Positions 16,203 to 25,018 of a DNA stretch of 64,000 nt are shown here, in pieces (within the stretch, counting starts at the first letter, position 1; each line of letters starts with the position of its first letter). This stretch comes from XYD12-FULL-36-8 sp964391015. Lineage in GTDB: Bacteria; Bacteroidota; Ignavibacteria; Ignavibacteriales; Ignavibacteriaceae. The position numbers were made by a program, and so were the translations under genes. The notes under the pieces were generated by a model. It worked only from the letters and a program-made list of their open reading frames with translations, searched no databases and was not told the origin of the DNA. The stretch covers positions 1 through 64,000 of the forward strand of contig CAYMKU010000021.1 of NCBI GenBank assembly GCA_964391015.1, in the 5' to 3' direction.

Positions 16203-17738
16203 CTATTTTTTATATACAATATCATATAGATCTTTTCTTCTATCCTCCCAATTTAATACGGCACCTGTCATTCTCTGGCGCTTTAGTAATTCTAAATCAA
16301 CATCATCTATTATCACCGTCTCAATGTTTGGTGTGGCTTCAGCTTGTATTGCATCTTTAGTAAAAGGTATATCAGAAGGAGTGAATATCGCTGATTGAGC
16401 ATAGTTAATATCAAGGTTCTCTACTGATGGTAAATTACCGACGTTGCCCGCAATAACTGTAAATACATGATTCTCTATGCAACGTGCTTGAGCACAATAT
16501 CTGACTCTTAAGTATCCATATCGTTCGTCTGTTGAAAAAGGGACAAAAATAATTTGTGCTCCCTTTTCAGTAGCAATTCGACCTAATTCTGGGAATTCAA
16601 TATCGTAACAAATTTGAATTGAGATTTTACCTTTGTCCGTATCAAATATTTCTAATTTGTTACCAGGCTTAACACCCCACCATTTTTTTTCGTTAGGTGT
16701 AATATGCAATTTATATTGTTTTCCCAAAGTTCCGTCTCTTCTAAATAAATATGAAATATTATAAAGATTTTCTGCTTCAATAGTAAAATGTGATCCCCCG
16801 ATTATATTAATATTATATTTTATGGCAAGTTTAGTAAACAAATCCAAATACATAGGAGTAAACTCAGATAATTTTCTCATGGCGATGGCGGGACGCGCTG
16901 ATGGGAGAAACGAAAGAAGTTGAGTCGTAAAGATTTCAGGGAAAAGAATAAAATCGCAGTGATAATCAGAAGCTACGTCAACAAAATATTCACACTGTTT
17001 TGCGAACTCTTCAAAATCTTTTACCATTCTCATCATATATTGAACAGCGCAAATTCTTACTGGCAATGTAGGAATGAATTGACGGGAAGTATCAGGTATA
17101 TAATCAAGATTTGTCCATTCAAGAAATGTAGCATACCCTTTTGATTCCTCATCGCTTTTCAAGTAGTCGGAGATTAATCGTTTGATGACAAATCCATTAG
17201 AAATTTGCGTAGTCAATACGGGATCAATAAGAATTTTATTCATTACTTTATCGACATATTCTCTTGCGGTTATCTGATCTGAATATTTGTAATATCCAGG
17301 AATTCTACCACCAAGGATGATTCGCATCAGATTGTATTTTTTCGCAATGTCTTTTCTTGCATTATATAATCTTCTGGCTAATTTATAACCTCGAAAATCT
17401 GGATCAACCATGATTTCGATTCCGTATAGCGTATTCCCGTTATAGGTGTGATTTCGAATAAAACCTTCATCAGCAATTTCTCGCCAACTGTGCCACTCTG
17501 AATAAAGAGTAAAATCTAAAATCAAACTACTTGATGATGCAACAATTTTATCTTGAAATTGTAAACATAGTTGTCCCTCTGGAAATATTGAGATTTGACT
17601 TGAGAATTGTTCTTTGGACCATGATTTCATATGTGGGAAACATTTCAACTGCAGAGTAACAACGGATTTATAATCAGATTCCGTCAGTTGCCGGAGTATA
17701 ATATTTGTTTCAAATTCCTTGAGATTAATATTTGGCAT
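16203..17738 (-). CDS. GNAT acetyltransferase fused to carbon-nitrogen hydrolase
   Basis: 511 residues with two domains. Residues 1-190 are a GNAT fold (IEIMVDPDFRGYKLARRL near 108-124, the acetyl-CoA loop). Residues 225-500 are a nitrilase-superfamily domain with the complete triad Glu268 (LFPEIF), Lys343 (YKLHITPNE) and Cys377 (IQICYDIEFPE). The bifunctional architecture is widespread in bacteria but its substrate is not established to my knowledge; amide hydrolysis coupled to N-acetyl transfer is plausible. AGGAGAG precedes the ATG, and the gene overlaps the end of nhaA by 14 bases, so both are read together. Confidence 0.9.
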   Translation of the reverse strand: MPNINLKEFETNIILRQLTESDYKSVVTLQLKCFPHMKSWSKEQFSSQISIFPEGQLCLQFQDKIVASSSSLILDFTLYSEWHSWREIADEGFIRNHTYNGNTLYGIEIMVDPDFRGYKLARRLYNARKDIAKKYNLMRIILGGRIPGYYKYSDQITAREYVDKVMNKILIDPVLTTQISNGFVIKRLISDYLKSDEESKGYATFLEWTNLDYIPDTSRQFIPTLPVRICAVQYMMRMVKDFEEFAKQCEYFVDVASDYHCDFILFPEIFTTQLLSFLPSARPAIAMRKLSEFTPMYLDLFTKLAIKYNINIIGGSHFTIEAENLYNISYLFRRDGTLGKQYKLHITPNEKKWWGVKPGNKLEIFDTDKGKISIQICYDIEFPELGRIATEKGAQIIFVPFSTDERYGYLRVRYCAQARCIENHVFTVIAGNVGNLPSVENLDINYAQSAIFTPSDIPFTKDAIQAEATPNIETVIIDDVDLELLKRQRMTGAVLNWEDRRKDLYDIVYKK

Positions 17739-18921
17739 TATGAACTTCTCTCCTATTTTTTAATTTTATATTTTCTGTTGTAAATTTCTTGCCAGGTAAT
17801 GTTAATGACAACCAAAGAAATCCTAATATCCCAGCTAAAGTAGATGCAAGCAAAATAGAAATTTTTGAATTAACAATGGCTGTGTTTTCACTGAATGCTA
17901 AAAGAGTAATGAAGATGGACATTGTAAAACCGATACCAGCAAGCAGTCCGATTCCAATAAGATGTTTTTTCTCAATTTCTTTTGGGATTGAGCACAAACC
18001 TATCCTCACACCAATGACGGAAAAAATAAAAATTCCTAAAGGTTTACCAAACAATAATCCAAGAATAATTCCATAACTGTTTGAATTTGTTATCGTACCG
18101 ATAAAGGACGATGGAAAAAGAATGGCTGTGTTGACTAAAGCAAAAAGCGGAAGAATGATAAAAGCAACTGCTTTGTGTAGATTGTGCTGCAAAATATATG
18201 ATGGAGATTTTTCATCACCGTTGCTAAAAGGAATTGTAAAAGCTAAAAGTACACCCGTTATTGTAGGGTGAATACCTGTACGATACATACAAAACCACAT
18301 AACACAGCCAAGGATTAAATAGGCCCATATTTTATAAAATTTAACTCTATTCATAATAATCATTATAATAAATATTAAAACAGCAAATGTAAAGTATGTA
18401 ATGGAAAAGCCCGTCGAGTAAAATAATGCTATAATTACAATTGCTCCCAAGTCGTCGATGATTGCTAAAGCCGTTAAAAATATTTTTAGAGAAGTTGGAA
18501 CACGGTTTCCCAATAAGGAAAGTATTCCCAATGAAAATGCAATATCAGTTGCCATTGGGATGCCAAAACCTCTTTGGAAAGCTGTGTCTTTGTTTAATAA
18601 GAAATGAATAAAAGCAGGCACTAACATTCCGCCGACGGCGGCAAAAATAGGTAGTAAAGATTTTTTAACATCTGAAAGTTCACCAATGTAGATTTCCCTT
18701 TCAATCTCGAGACCTACAAGAAGGAAGAAGATCGTCATTAATCCATCATTTATCCAAAACTCTGTTGATTTAGAGAAGATATTAATGTGCCAGAAATCAA
18801 GATAACTTTGCCCAACGAACAAATTTGTAAGTATAAGCGAAAAAGCGCTGCAAATAATTAATACAATTCCAGAAGATTTTTCACTTTGGAAAAATTCGTT
18901 AAACAGTTTTGTGGTCTTCAT
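17725..18921 (-). CDS. nhaA: Na+/H+ antiporter NhaA
   Basis: The 398-residue inner-membrane protein has about 12 helices. FFLLVGLEIEREIYIGEL, AAVGGMLVPAFIHF, GIPMATDIAFSLGILSLLG and TALAIIDDLGAIVIIALFYS are the NhaA signatures; the Asp-Asp pair in AIIDDLGA is the sodium/proton site. It exports sodium in exchange for protons and supports growth in salt or at high pH. A promoter-like sequence lies about 95 bases upstream. The downstream GNAT-nitrilase gene overlaps its end. Confidence 0.95.
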   Translation of the reverse strand: MKTTKLFNEFFQSEKSSGIVLIICSAFSLILTNLFVGQSYLDFWHINIFSKSTEFWINDGLMTIFFLLVGLEIEREIYIGELSDVKKSLLPIFAAVGGMLVPAFIHFLLNKDTAFQRGFGIPMATDIAFSLGILSLLGNRVPTSLKIFLTALAIIDDLGAIVIIALFYSTGFSITYFTFAVLIFIIMIIMNRVKFYKIWAYLILGCVMWFCMYRTGIHPTITGVLLAFTIPFSNGDEKSPSYILQHNLHKAVAFIILPLFALVNTAILFPSSFIGTITNSNSYGIILGLLFGKPLGIFIFSVIGVRIGLCSIPKEIEKKHLIGIGLLAGIGFTMSIFITLLAFSENTAIVNSKISILLASTLAGILGFLWLSLTLPGKKFTTENIKLKNRREVHNAKY

Positions 18922-19015
18922 ATTATGATAGTAAAAAGATTTTATTCAGTGAAAAAATAATTAAGAATTAGTCAGTGTTTTTCAAATCCCCCAAATTTTT
19001 AAATTATTTTAAAGA

Positions 19016-19045
19016 TATATAAAGTAACAGGATTTTAAAAGTCAA
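19016..19045 (-). promoter_or_regulatory. likely promoter of nhaA
   Basis: On the minus strand, TTGACT (19045-19040) is followed after 18 bases by TATATA (19021-19016), a good sigma70-type pair. It would give a leader of about 85-90 bases before the nhaA ATG at 18921, room for control elements that I cannot identify. Confidence 0.5.
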
Positions 19046-19190
19046 TTGTTGAATTGTTGTAGGAATCAGAATTAAACCATCTCATTGTCATGAATTCTAT
19101 TTCTTACTTGTTAAAGAATAAACCAAAGTGTTGAATAAGTCAATTAAATTATTTACTTTTTAACTGTAAATACATTTATGAGATGATGCT

Positions 19191-19532
19191 TTGTCTTTAC
19201 GGTTTTTTCATATTATTCTAATTGCCACGTATTTCTTTTGTGGTTATGCGCAAATTACCGGGGACAGGTTTATCTATACCCTAAATGAGATTGTATTTAC
19301 TCCATCAAAAAATAACACTCCAATAAGAACACATTATTTTTCAGCTACTCTTCTAAAGCATACACACACCTTTAATCAAATAGAAATTGGGGACCATACC
19401 AAAGATATTTTGGTAAATATTAAGTTTAATAGGTCATTAATAGCCCTTTATGTTATTCTTTCTGAAAATAGTCTTTTTAAAATACTTTTAGATTTCCCGC
19501 TCAATAAAGCACCTCCTATTTCCTCATTATAA
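19191..19532 (+). CDS. small exported protein of unknown function (uncertain)
   Basis: The 113-codon frame begins with a plausible signal peptide: a basic residue, then a hydrophobic run FFHIILIATYFFCGY and a possible cleavage before QITGDR. The rest is a hydrophilic, moderately charged domain that I do not recognise. The only possible start is TTG at 19191, with a weak ribosome site; nearby ATGs are out of frame or followed by a stop. It lies alone between nhaA and a tiny membrane-protein gene. It could be a chance frame in AT-rich DNA. Confidence 0.4.
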   Translation: MSLRFFHIILIATYFFCGYAQITGDRFIYTLNEIVFTPSKNNTPIRTHYFSATLLKHTHTFNQIEIGDHTKDILVNIKFNRSLIALYVILSENSLFKILLDFPLNKAPPISSL

Positions 19533-19678
19533 AATCAATATACTTAATTCAAGCACACTCAACAATTGAGATGTGTTTTATTTAACCTTCTACAGATAAC
19601 GAGGACAACAATTTTATTTAGTCCTGTTATTTGTTAAGAAAGGTAAATTCTAATATTTATAACAGATAGGAGTTAAAA

Positions 19679-19813
19679 ATGAATAACGAGAACAATAGAA
19701 AAGAAAGTGAAAACAATAAAGACAAAAATACTTTTGGTTACGCAGCTTTTATGGTTGGAGCAATAATACTCGGAACAATTTTAATTTTATTAAAATTATT
19801 TGGGGTGTTCTAA
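19679..19813 (+). CDS. 44-residue single-span membrane protein
   Basis: The ATG at 19679 follows a good ribosome site (ATAGGAG, 6 bases away). The first 18 residues are highly polar (Asn, Lys, Glu, Asp), then a hydrophobic stretch from GYAAFMVGAI to the end forms one transmembrane helix that stops a few residues before the C-terminus. A protein this small with an N-in tail could be a regulatory subunit of a transporter; the glutamate-type symporter gene begins 56 bases downstream. I recognise no family. The ribosome site and amphipathic design make it more convincing than a random frame. Confidence 0.65.
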   Translation: MNNENNRKESENNKDKNTFGYAAFMVGAIILGTILILLKLFGVF

Positions 19814-19869
19814 TATTCATTCATAATTAAAAGGAATTCATTCTTATTTTTCATATTTTAATCGCCGTC

Positions 19870-21405
19870 ATGAAATTAAGACTGCCAAAACTTCATAACC
19901 AGATTCTCATTGCACTAATTGCAGGGGCAATATTTGGATCAGTCTTCAATGTAAGTCGTACCGCTCTAAAAATTATCTATAAAATAAATGATGAGACAAA
20001 GATATTAAGCATTAGTAATTGGGAAAACTTTTCAATTATTTCAAATACTCCGCAGCTAGATACATTGACCTTCAAAGCACATCAACAAATAGAAATAATA
20101 AATTATTTCAAGAAAATCCAAGGTCAGAAAGATATATCAGTTATACTCAAGAAATATTATTCAAAAGAAACAGAACAACAAATTAACCTCTCTTTCATTA
20201 GAAATGTTACCTCAATTGAAAGAGAAAAAACAATCGCGACTCAAATAAAATGGTTTGGTGATATATTTATTCGACTTCTGAACATGATAGCAATCCCTCT
20301 GGTATTGGCATCATTGTTAGTGGGAGCCGCGAGCTTAGGCGACATAAAAAAGTTTGCTCGAATCGGTGGAAAGACATTAGCCTTTTATCTGATAACAACT
20401 GCTATTGCGGTTGCAATAGGATTAACATGTGCTAATTTACTTCAACCTGGCGAAAAGATGCAGTCGGAAACAAAGGTAAGATTACTTTCGGTTTACGGAA
20501 AGGACATTGAGTCAAAGTTAGAAGCAGTCGGGGATTACAATATTGTCCAAGAGATAGTGAACTTAGTTCCCAAAAATCCATTTGCAGCAATGTCAAATTC
20601 CGAAATGCTTCAAATTGTATTTTTCGCTGTCATATTGGGTTTGGTACTAAGTCTAATTCCAAAGACAAAAGGAGAACCGGTAATCAAATTTTTTGATGGA
20701 CTGAGTGAAGCGATGATCAAAATGGTTGATATGATTATGATGATTGCTCCAATAGGTGTATTTGCTCTTATATCAGCAACTGTAGGAGAATTTGGATTTG
20801 ATATTCTTCAAACTCTGTTTTGGTACGCAGCCACAGTTCTGATCGGGTTGCTAATACATACTCTCGGTATTTACACCTTGATAATAAAATTGTTCAGTAA
20901 GCTTAGAGTGTCAACCTTCTTTAAAGGAATGAGAAAAGCTCAAACAATTGCTTTCAGTACAAGTTCAAGTGCCGCAACATTACCTGTAAACATGGAATGC
21001 TGCCAGGAAAATCTTGGCGTTTCAAAATCTATAACAAGCTTTGTTCTTCCGCTGGGAGCAACAATCAACATGGATGGAACTGCATTATATCAAGGCGTAG
21101 CAGCAGTTTTTATTGCTCAGGTTTTTGGAATGGATTTAAATTTGATACAGCAGTTAACAATAGTTTTAACAGCAACTCTTGCTTCAATTGGAACTGCTCC
21201 TGTTCCTGGCGTTGGGGTAATTATGTTAATTATTGTATTAAAATCTGTTGGGATTCCAGAAGAAGGTATTGCATTAATTTTAGGAGTAGATAGAATCCTC
21301 GATATGTCAAGAACCATAACCAACATAACTGGTGATGCTGCAGTTGCTGTTGCCATTGCATCATCCGAAGGAGAAATTCTTCATCCAGATTTGAAGAATG
21401 CTTAA
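19870..21405 (+). CDS. dicarboxylate/amino acid:cation symporter (DAACS, GltP-like) with long first loop
   Basis: 511 residues. The C-terminal half has the transport signatures: the serine hairpin STSSSAATLP at about 363-372, TINMDGTALYQGV at 398-410, TAPVPGVGVIM (hairpin 2) and DRILDMSRTITNITGDAAV near the end. It imports glutamate, aspartate or C4-dicarboxylates with sodium or protons. After TM1 (10-27) a polar stretch of about 100 residues (28-127) precedes the next helix, where typical members have a short loop; it should lie outside the membrane on the periplasmic face. It follows the 44-residue membrane protein gene by 56 bases. Confidence 0.92.
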   Translation: MKLRLPKLHNQILIALIAGAIFGSVFNVSRTALKIIYKINDETKILSISNWENFSIISNTPQLDTLTFKAHQQIEIINYFKKIQGQKDISVILKKYYSKETEQQINLSFIRNVTSIEREKTIATQIKWFGDIFIRLLNMIAIPLVLASLLVGAASLGDIKKFARIGGKTLAFYLITTAIAVAIGLTCANLLQPGEKMQSETKVRLLSVYGKDIESKLEAVGDYNIVQEIVNLVPKNPFAAMSNSEMLQIVFFAVILGLVLSLIPKTKGEPVIKFFDGLSEAMIKMVDMIMMIAPIGVFALISATVGEFGFDILQTLFWYAATVLIGLLIHTLGIYTLIIKLFSKLRVSTFFKGMRKAQTIAFSTSSSAATLPVNMECCQENLGVSKSITSFVLPLGATINMDGTALYQGVAAVFIAQVFGMDLNLIQQLTIVLTATLASIGTAPVPGVGVIMLIIVLKSVGIPEEGIALILGVDRILDMSRTITNITGDAAVAVAIASSEGEILHPDLKNA

Positions 21406-21468
21406 AATTGAAACAGATTAATAAAAATGTTTAATAAATTAGAAACAGAAATCCTATTTTTTATATGT

Positions 21469-21505
21469 ATTGTTTAGACAGCTTTTTAAAAGATCATTAA
21501 ACAAT
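21469..21505. repeat. nested palindrome upstream of the APC permease gene
   Basis: ATTGTTTA (21469-21476) pairs with TAAACAAT (21498-21505), and an inner CTTTT-T-AAAAG (21482-21492) shares exactly the same centre (21487). The five bases between the two arms on each side mostly do not match. It may be an operator or a weak hairpin between the symporter and the permease genes. It lacks the GC stem of a factor-independent terminator. Confidence 0.4.
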
Positions 21506-21546
21506 GAAGCAACAACAAATTTCAATCACATATTCGGGATATATTG

Positions 21547-23040
21547 ATGAACCACCTATTTGCTAAAAAACCACTTAGTGTTCTTCTTGAAGAACTTCAT
21601 GGTGATAATAGATTGCGTAGAATTCTTGGTCCTATCACCTTAACCAGTCTCGGTGTCGGTGCAATCATAGGAACTGGAATTTTCGTGCTTACAGGAATTG
21701 CAGCACACGATAAAGCAGGAGCTGCAGTTATTCTTTCATTTGCTGTTTCGGGATTAGCATGCATTTTTGCAGCACTATGTTACGCAGAGTTTGCATCGAT
21801 GGTTCCTGTTGCAGGTTCGGCATATACCTATGCTTATGCTACGCTCGGAGAATTGTTTGCGTGGGTTATTGGATGGGATTTAATTCTCGAATATGCAGTT
21901 GCATCGGCAACAGTTGCACATGGGTGGTCGCAATACTTTCAAGATTTCCTTAGTACTTGGAATATTTCGCTTCCGCTTCCACTGAGAAGGGCACCGTTCG
22001 ATTTTAATCCAGACACGGGTTTATTATGGCTCACAGGTTCTACTATAGATTTTCCTGCAATCATGATCGCGTTAATTATTACTGCAATACTTGTAAAAGG
22101 GATAAAAGAAAGCGCAACATTCAATGCAACAATTGTAGCGATTAAGCTTGTTGTAGTATTATTTGTAATAGCTGTGGGAGCGTTCTATATAGTTCCTTCT
22201 AACTGGTTTCCTTTTGCACCATACGGATATACGGGTGTTAGTTTCTTTGGTAAAACAGTTTTTGGACAAATGGGATTAGGGGGAATGCCAGTCGGAGTTT
22301 TGGCAGGAGCTTCCATGGTTTTCTTTGCTTATATCGGTTTCGATTCTGTTTCAACACATGCCGAAGAAGCAAGGAATCCAAAGCGCGATGTACCAATCGG
22401 CATAATTGCCTCGCTTGTTTTATGTACAATTTTATATATAGCTGTTGCAGGTGTTTTAACAGGAATGGTTCCATATGATAAAATAAATATTGATGCACCA
22501 ATATCTAATGCATTTGGGCAAGTGGGATTACGGTGGGCACAAATAGTAATTTCAATTGGTGCAGTTGCAGGAATTACCTCCGTACTATTGGTGATGATGT
22601 TGAGCCAACCAAGAATTTTTCTGGCAATGGCACGTGATGGATTGATTCCCAAAAGTTTCTTTGGTGCTGTTCACGATAAATTTAGAACTCCGTGGAAATC
22701 AACTATACTTACAGGCATTTTTGTATCAATTTTAGCTGGCTTACTGCCATTAAGAATTTTGGCAGAATTAGTAAACATCGGAACGTTGTTTGCATTTGTG
22801 ATTGTCTGTTCCGCAGTATTGATAATGCGAAAAACGCATCCAAATGCAGAACGTCCGTTCAAAAGCCCATGGTTTCCTTTTATTCCAATTGCCGGAATAA
22901 TAATTTGCCTTGTACTAATGTTCTCTCTTCCTGAAGAGAATTGGCTCCGTCTGTTTGGATGGTTAGCATTTGGGATGGTGATCTATTTCTTTTATGGAAG
23001 AAAGCATAGCGTTCTGAGAAAAATTAATTCTAAAGCGTAA
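21547..23040 (+). CDS. APC-superfamily amino acid permease (CAT/YfnA type)
   Basis: 497 residues with about 12-13 helices. LTSLGVGAIIGTGIFVLTGIAA near 36-57 is the APC first helix, CYAEFASMVPVAGSAYTYAYA near 79-99 the third, and FFAYIGFDSVSTHAEEARNPKRDVP near 259-283 the TM6 region with the conserved acidic loop. The residue pattern is that of bacterial cationic or broad amino acid permeases of the CAT group. The ATG at 21547 is used; a TTG lies one codon upstream. It is read in the same direction as the symporter before it and kup after it. Confidence 0.9.
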   Translation: MNHLFAKKPLSVLLEELHGDNRLRRILGPITLTSLGVGAIIGTGIFVLTGIAAHDKAGAAVILSFAVSGLACIFAALCYAEFASMVPVAGSAYTYAYATLGELFAWVIGWDLILEYAVASATVAHGWSQYFQDFLSTWNISLPLPLRRAPFDFNPDTGLLWLTGSTIDFPAIMIALIITAILVKGIKESATFNATIVAIKLVVVLFVIAVGAFYIVPSNWFPFAPYGYTGVSFFGKTVFGQMGLGGMPVGVLAGASMVFFAYIGFDSVSTHAEEARNPKRDVPIGIIASLVLCTILYIAVAGVLTGMVPYDKINIDAPISNAFGQVGLRWAQIVISIGAVAGITSVLLVMMLSQPRIFLAMARDGLIPKSFFGAVHDKFRTPWKSTILTGIFVSILAGLLPLRILAELVNIGTLFAFVIVCSAVLIMRKTHPNAERPFKSPWFPFIPIAGIIICLVLMFSLPEENWLRLFGWLAFGMVIYFFYGRKHSVLRKINSKA

Positions 23041-23097
23041 CAAATTGAATGACAATATTAATTAATGGATTAGTTAAGCAGATTTCTATTTATTTTT

Positions 23098-24975
23098 TTG
23101 AAAAAATTCGAAAGGATAAAAAAATCAATAGCTGAGCTAGCTGGTTTTGATTTAATGACAAAAAAAAATCATTCGTTTTCATTATTTGAAAATATTAAAG
23201 CAATGGGGCTTGTATTTGGTGATATTGGTACAAGTCCAATTTACACGCTTACCGTTATATTTACTCTTACTGCACCTACTTTTCAAAATGTGATGGGAGT
23301 TTTGTCTCTCATTTTCTGGGCTTTAATTGTTCTGGTTACTGTTGAGTACTCATGGCTTGCAATGAGCTTAAGTACTAAAGGTGAGGGAGGAATAATTGTT
23401 CTAAAAGAAATTCTTGCATCTAAAGTAAAAAGAGGCAGAAGAAGTTTATTCGCAGTCTATCTAGGATATCTGGGTGTTTCTCTCCTAATGGGGGATGGTG
23501 TTATAACACCAGCAATAAGTATTCTTTCGGCTGTTGAGGGACTTAAATTAGTTCCCGGGCTTGAGAAAATTACTTTAGAGAATATATTAATGATAACGTG
23601 TGTTATTACAGTAATTCTTTTTGCGGTTCAACACAAAGGATCAGATAAAGTATCTTCATCTTTCGGTCCGATAATGATATTATGGTTTCTATCACTGTTC
23701 CTCGCTGGAGTTTATTATATTCTAAAAATTCCTAATGTATTATTAGCAGTCAGCCCATATTATGCAATTGATTTCATGATTCAAAATGGACTCCCAGGTT
23801 TTTTCATTTTAAGCGAAGTAATTCTATGTGCAACGGGAGGTGAAGCACTTTACGCAGATATGGGACATTTGGGAGCAAAACCAATTCGACAAGCGTGGTA
23901 TCTTGTTTTTGTGGCTTTGGTAATTAATTATTTTGGTCAAGGTGCTTACCTGCAAATCTACGGAAGATCAGAATTCATTTTATTTGAAATGGTTCATAAA
24001 GTTTCTAATGTGCTTTACATTCCTTTCATAATCCTGGCACTATTCGCTACAATAATTGCTTCGCAGGCAATGATAAGTGCAATGATGTCGTTGATCTACC
24101 AAGGAATTACTACAAGAATTTTTCCACTCATGAAAATCAAGTACACCTCATCGCATCTGAAATCTCAAATTTATATAGGTGCAGTTAATTGGATACTTTT
24201 AACTGCTGTAATAATAATGATCTTCCTCTTCAAAAAATCTGAAAACCTTGCCGCCGCCTATGGTTTAGCAGTTACCGCTACGATGACAATAAGTGCAATG
24301 TTCATGATTTGGATATTCAAGATAAGTAAGGTGAAAGCAAAATTTTATGTAGCGATCTTTGTTCTAATTGTTGATTTGCTTTTTCTCTTTGCTGTATTTA
24401 CAAAAATTCCACACGGTGGATATTGGTCAATAATAATTGCGTCGCTGCCATTTTTTGTCATTCTCTTATGGACTATTGGAAATAAAAAACTTCAGATTGC
24501 TTTCAGATCTCTTTCAATGGATATTTTTCTGGAAAGTTATAACCAAATCTATAAGTTGAGAAATAATATTAAAGGCACAGCTCTTTATCTTACAAAAAAT
24601 CTGGAGAAAGTTCCTCCTTATGTTGTACACTGTATGCTTCGAACAAATATTATCTACGAAGAAAATATTTTCATTTCTATTTCAACTTCAGACTATCCCT
24701 ATGGGATTAATGTTACTAATGTTAAAGAAATTGCACCCGGGCTTAAGGGATTAATAATCAATTGTGGTTATATGGAATATCTGGATATTCCTCGTATTCT
24801 TAAAGAAGCAGAAATAAATGAGAAAGTAATATTTTACGGTATTGAGGAAATATCAACGAAGAGGCCATTTCTAAGGATATATGCTTTTCTAAAGAAAATC
24901 ACACCTCATTTTGTTGCATTCTATAAATTGAATTATCGTAAATTACATGGTGTAGCTACTCGAATTGAATTTTAG
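23098..24975 (+). CDS. kup: potassium uptake protein Kup
   Basis: 625 residues, the standard Kup length. MGLVFGDIGTSPIYTLTVIF near 36-55, STKGEGGIIVLKEIL, MGDGVITPAISILSAVEGL and CATGGEALYADMGHLGAKPIR are the diagnostic motifs of this proton-coupled K+ importer. Twelve helices are followed by a soluble C-terminal domain (VHCMLRTNIIYEEN onward). The start is TTG at 23098 without a strong ribosome site; the in-frame ATG at 23155 is possible but would cut a normal N-terminus. With the adjoining antiporters it suggests a region for Na+/K+ and pH balance. Confidence 0.95.
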   Translation: MKKFERIKKSIAELAGFDLMTKKNHSFSLFENIKAMGLVFGDIGTSPIYTLTVIFTLTAPTFQNVMGVLSLIFWALIVLVTVEYSWLAMSLSTKGEGGIIVLKEILASKVKRGRRSLFAVYLGYLGVSLLMGDGVITPAISILSAVEGLKLVPGLEKITLENILMITCVITVILFAVQHKGSDKVSSSFGPIMILWFLSLFLAGVYYILKIPNVLLAVSPYYAIDFMIQNGLPGFFILSEVILCATGGEALYADMGHLGAKPIRQAWYLVFVALVINYFGQGAYLQIYGRSEFILFEMVHKVSNVLYIPFIILALFATIIASQAMISAMMSLIYQGITTRIFPLMKIKYTSSHLKSQIYIGAVNWILLTAVIIMIFLFKKSENLAAAYGLAVTATMTISAMFMIWIFKISKVKAKFYVAIFVLIVDLLFLFAVFTKIPHGGYWSIIIASLPFFVILLWTIGNKKLQIAFRSLSMDIFLESYNQIYKLRNNIKGTALYLTKNLEKVPPYVVHCMLRTNIIYEENIFISISTSDYPYGINVTNVKEIAPGLKGLIINCGYMEYLDIPRILKEAEINEKVIFYGIEEISTKRPFLRIYAFLKKITPHFVAFYKLNYRKLHGVATRIEF

Positions 24976-25018
24976 AAACCAATTACATTTTAGCTTTAGT
25001 TCTTAAATAAAAATAACT

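Noticed and set aside
19598..19628. Hairpin AACgAGGAC/GTCCTGTT as terminator after the 19191 ORF
   Set aside because: It has a bulge and a 14-base loop and no T run directly after it; too weak to call.
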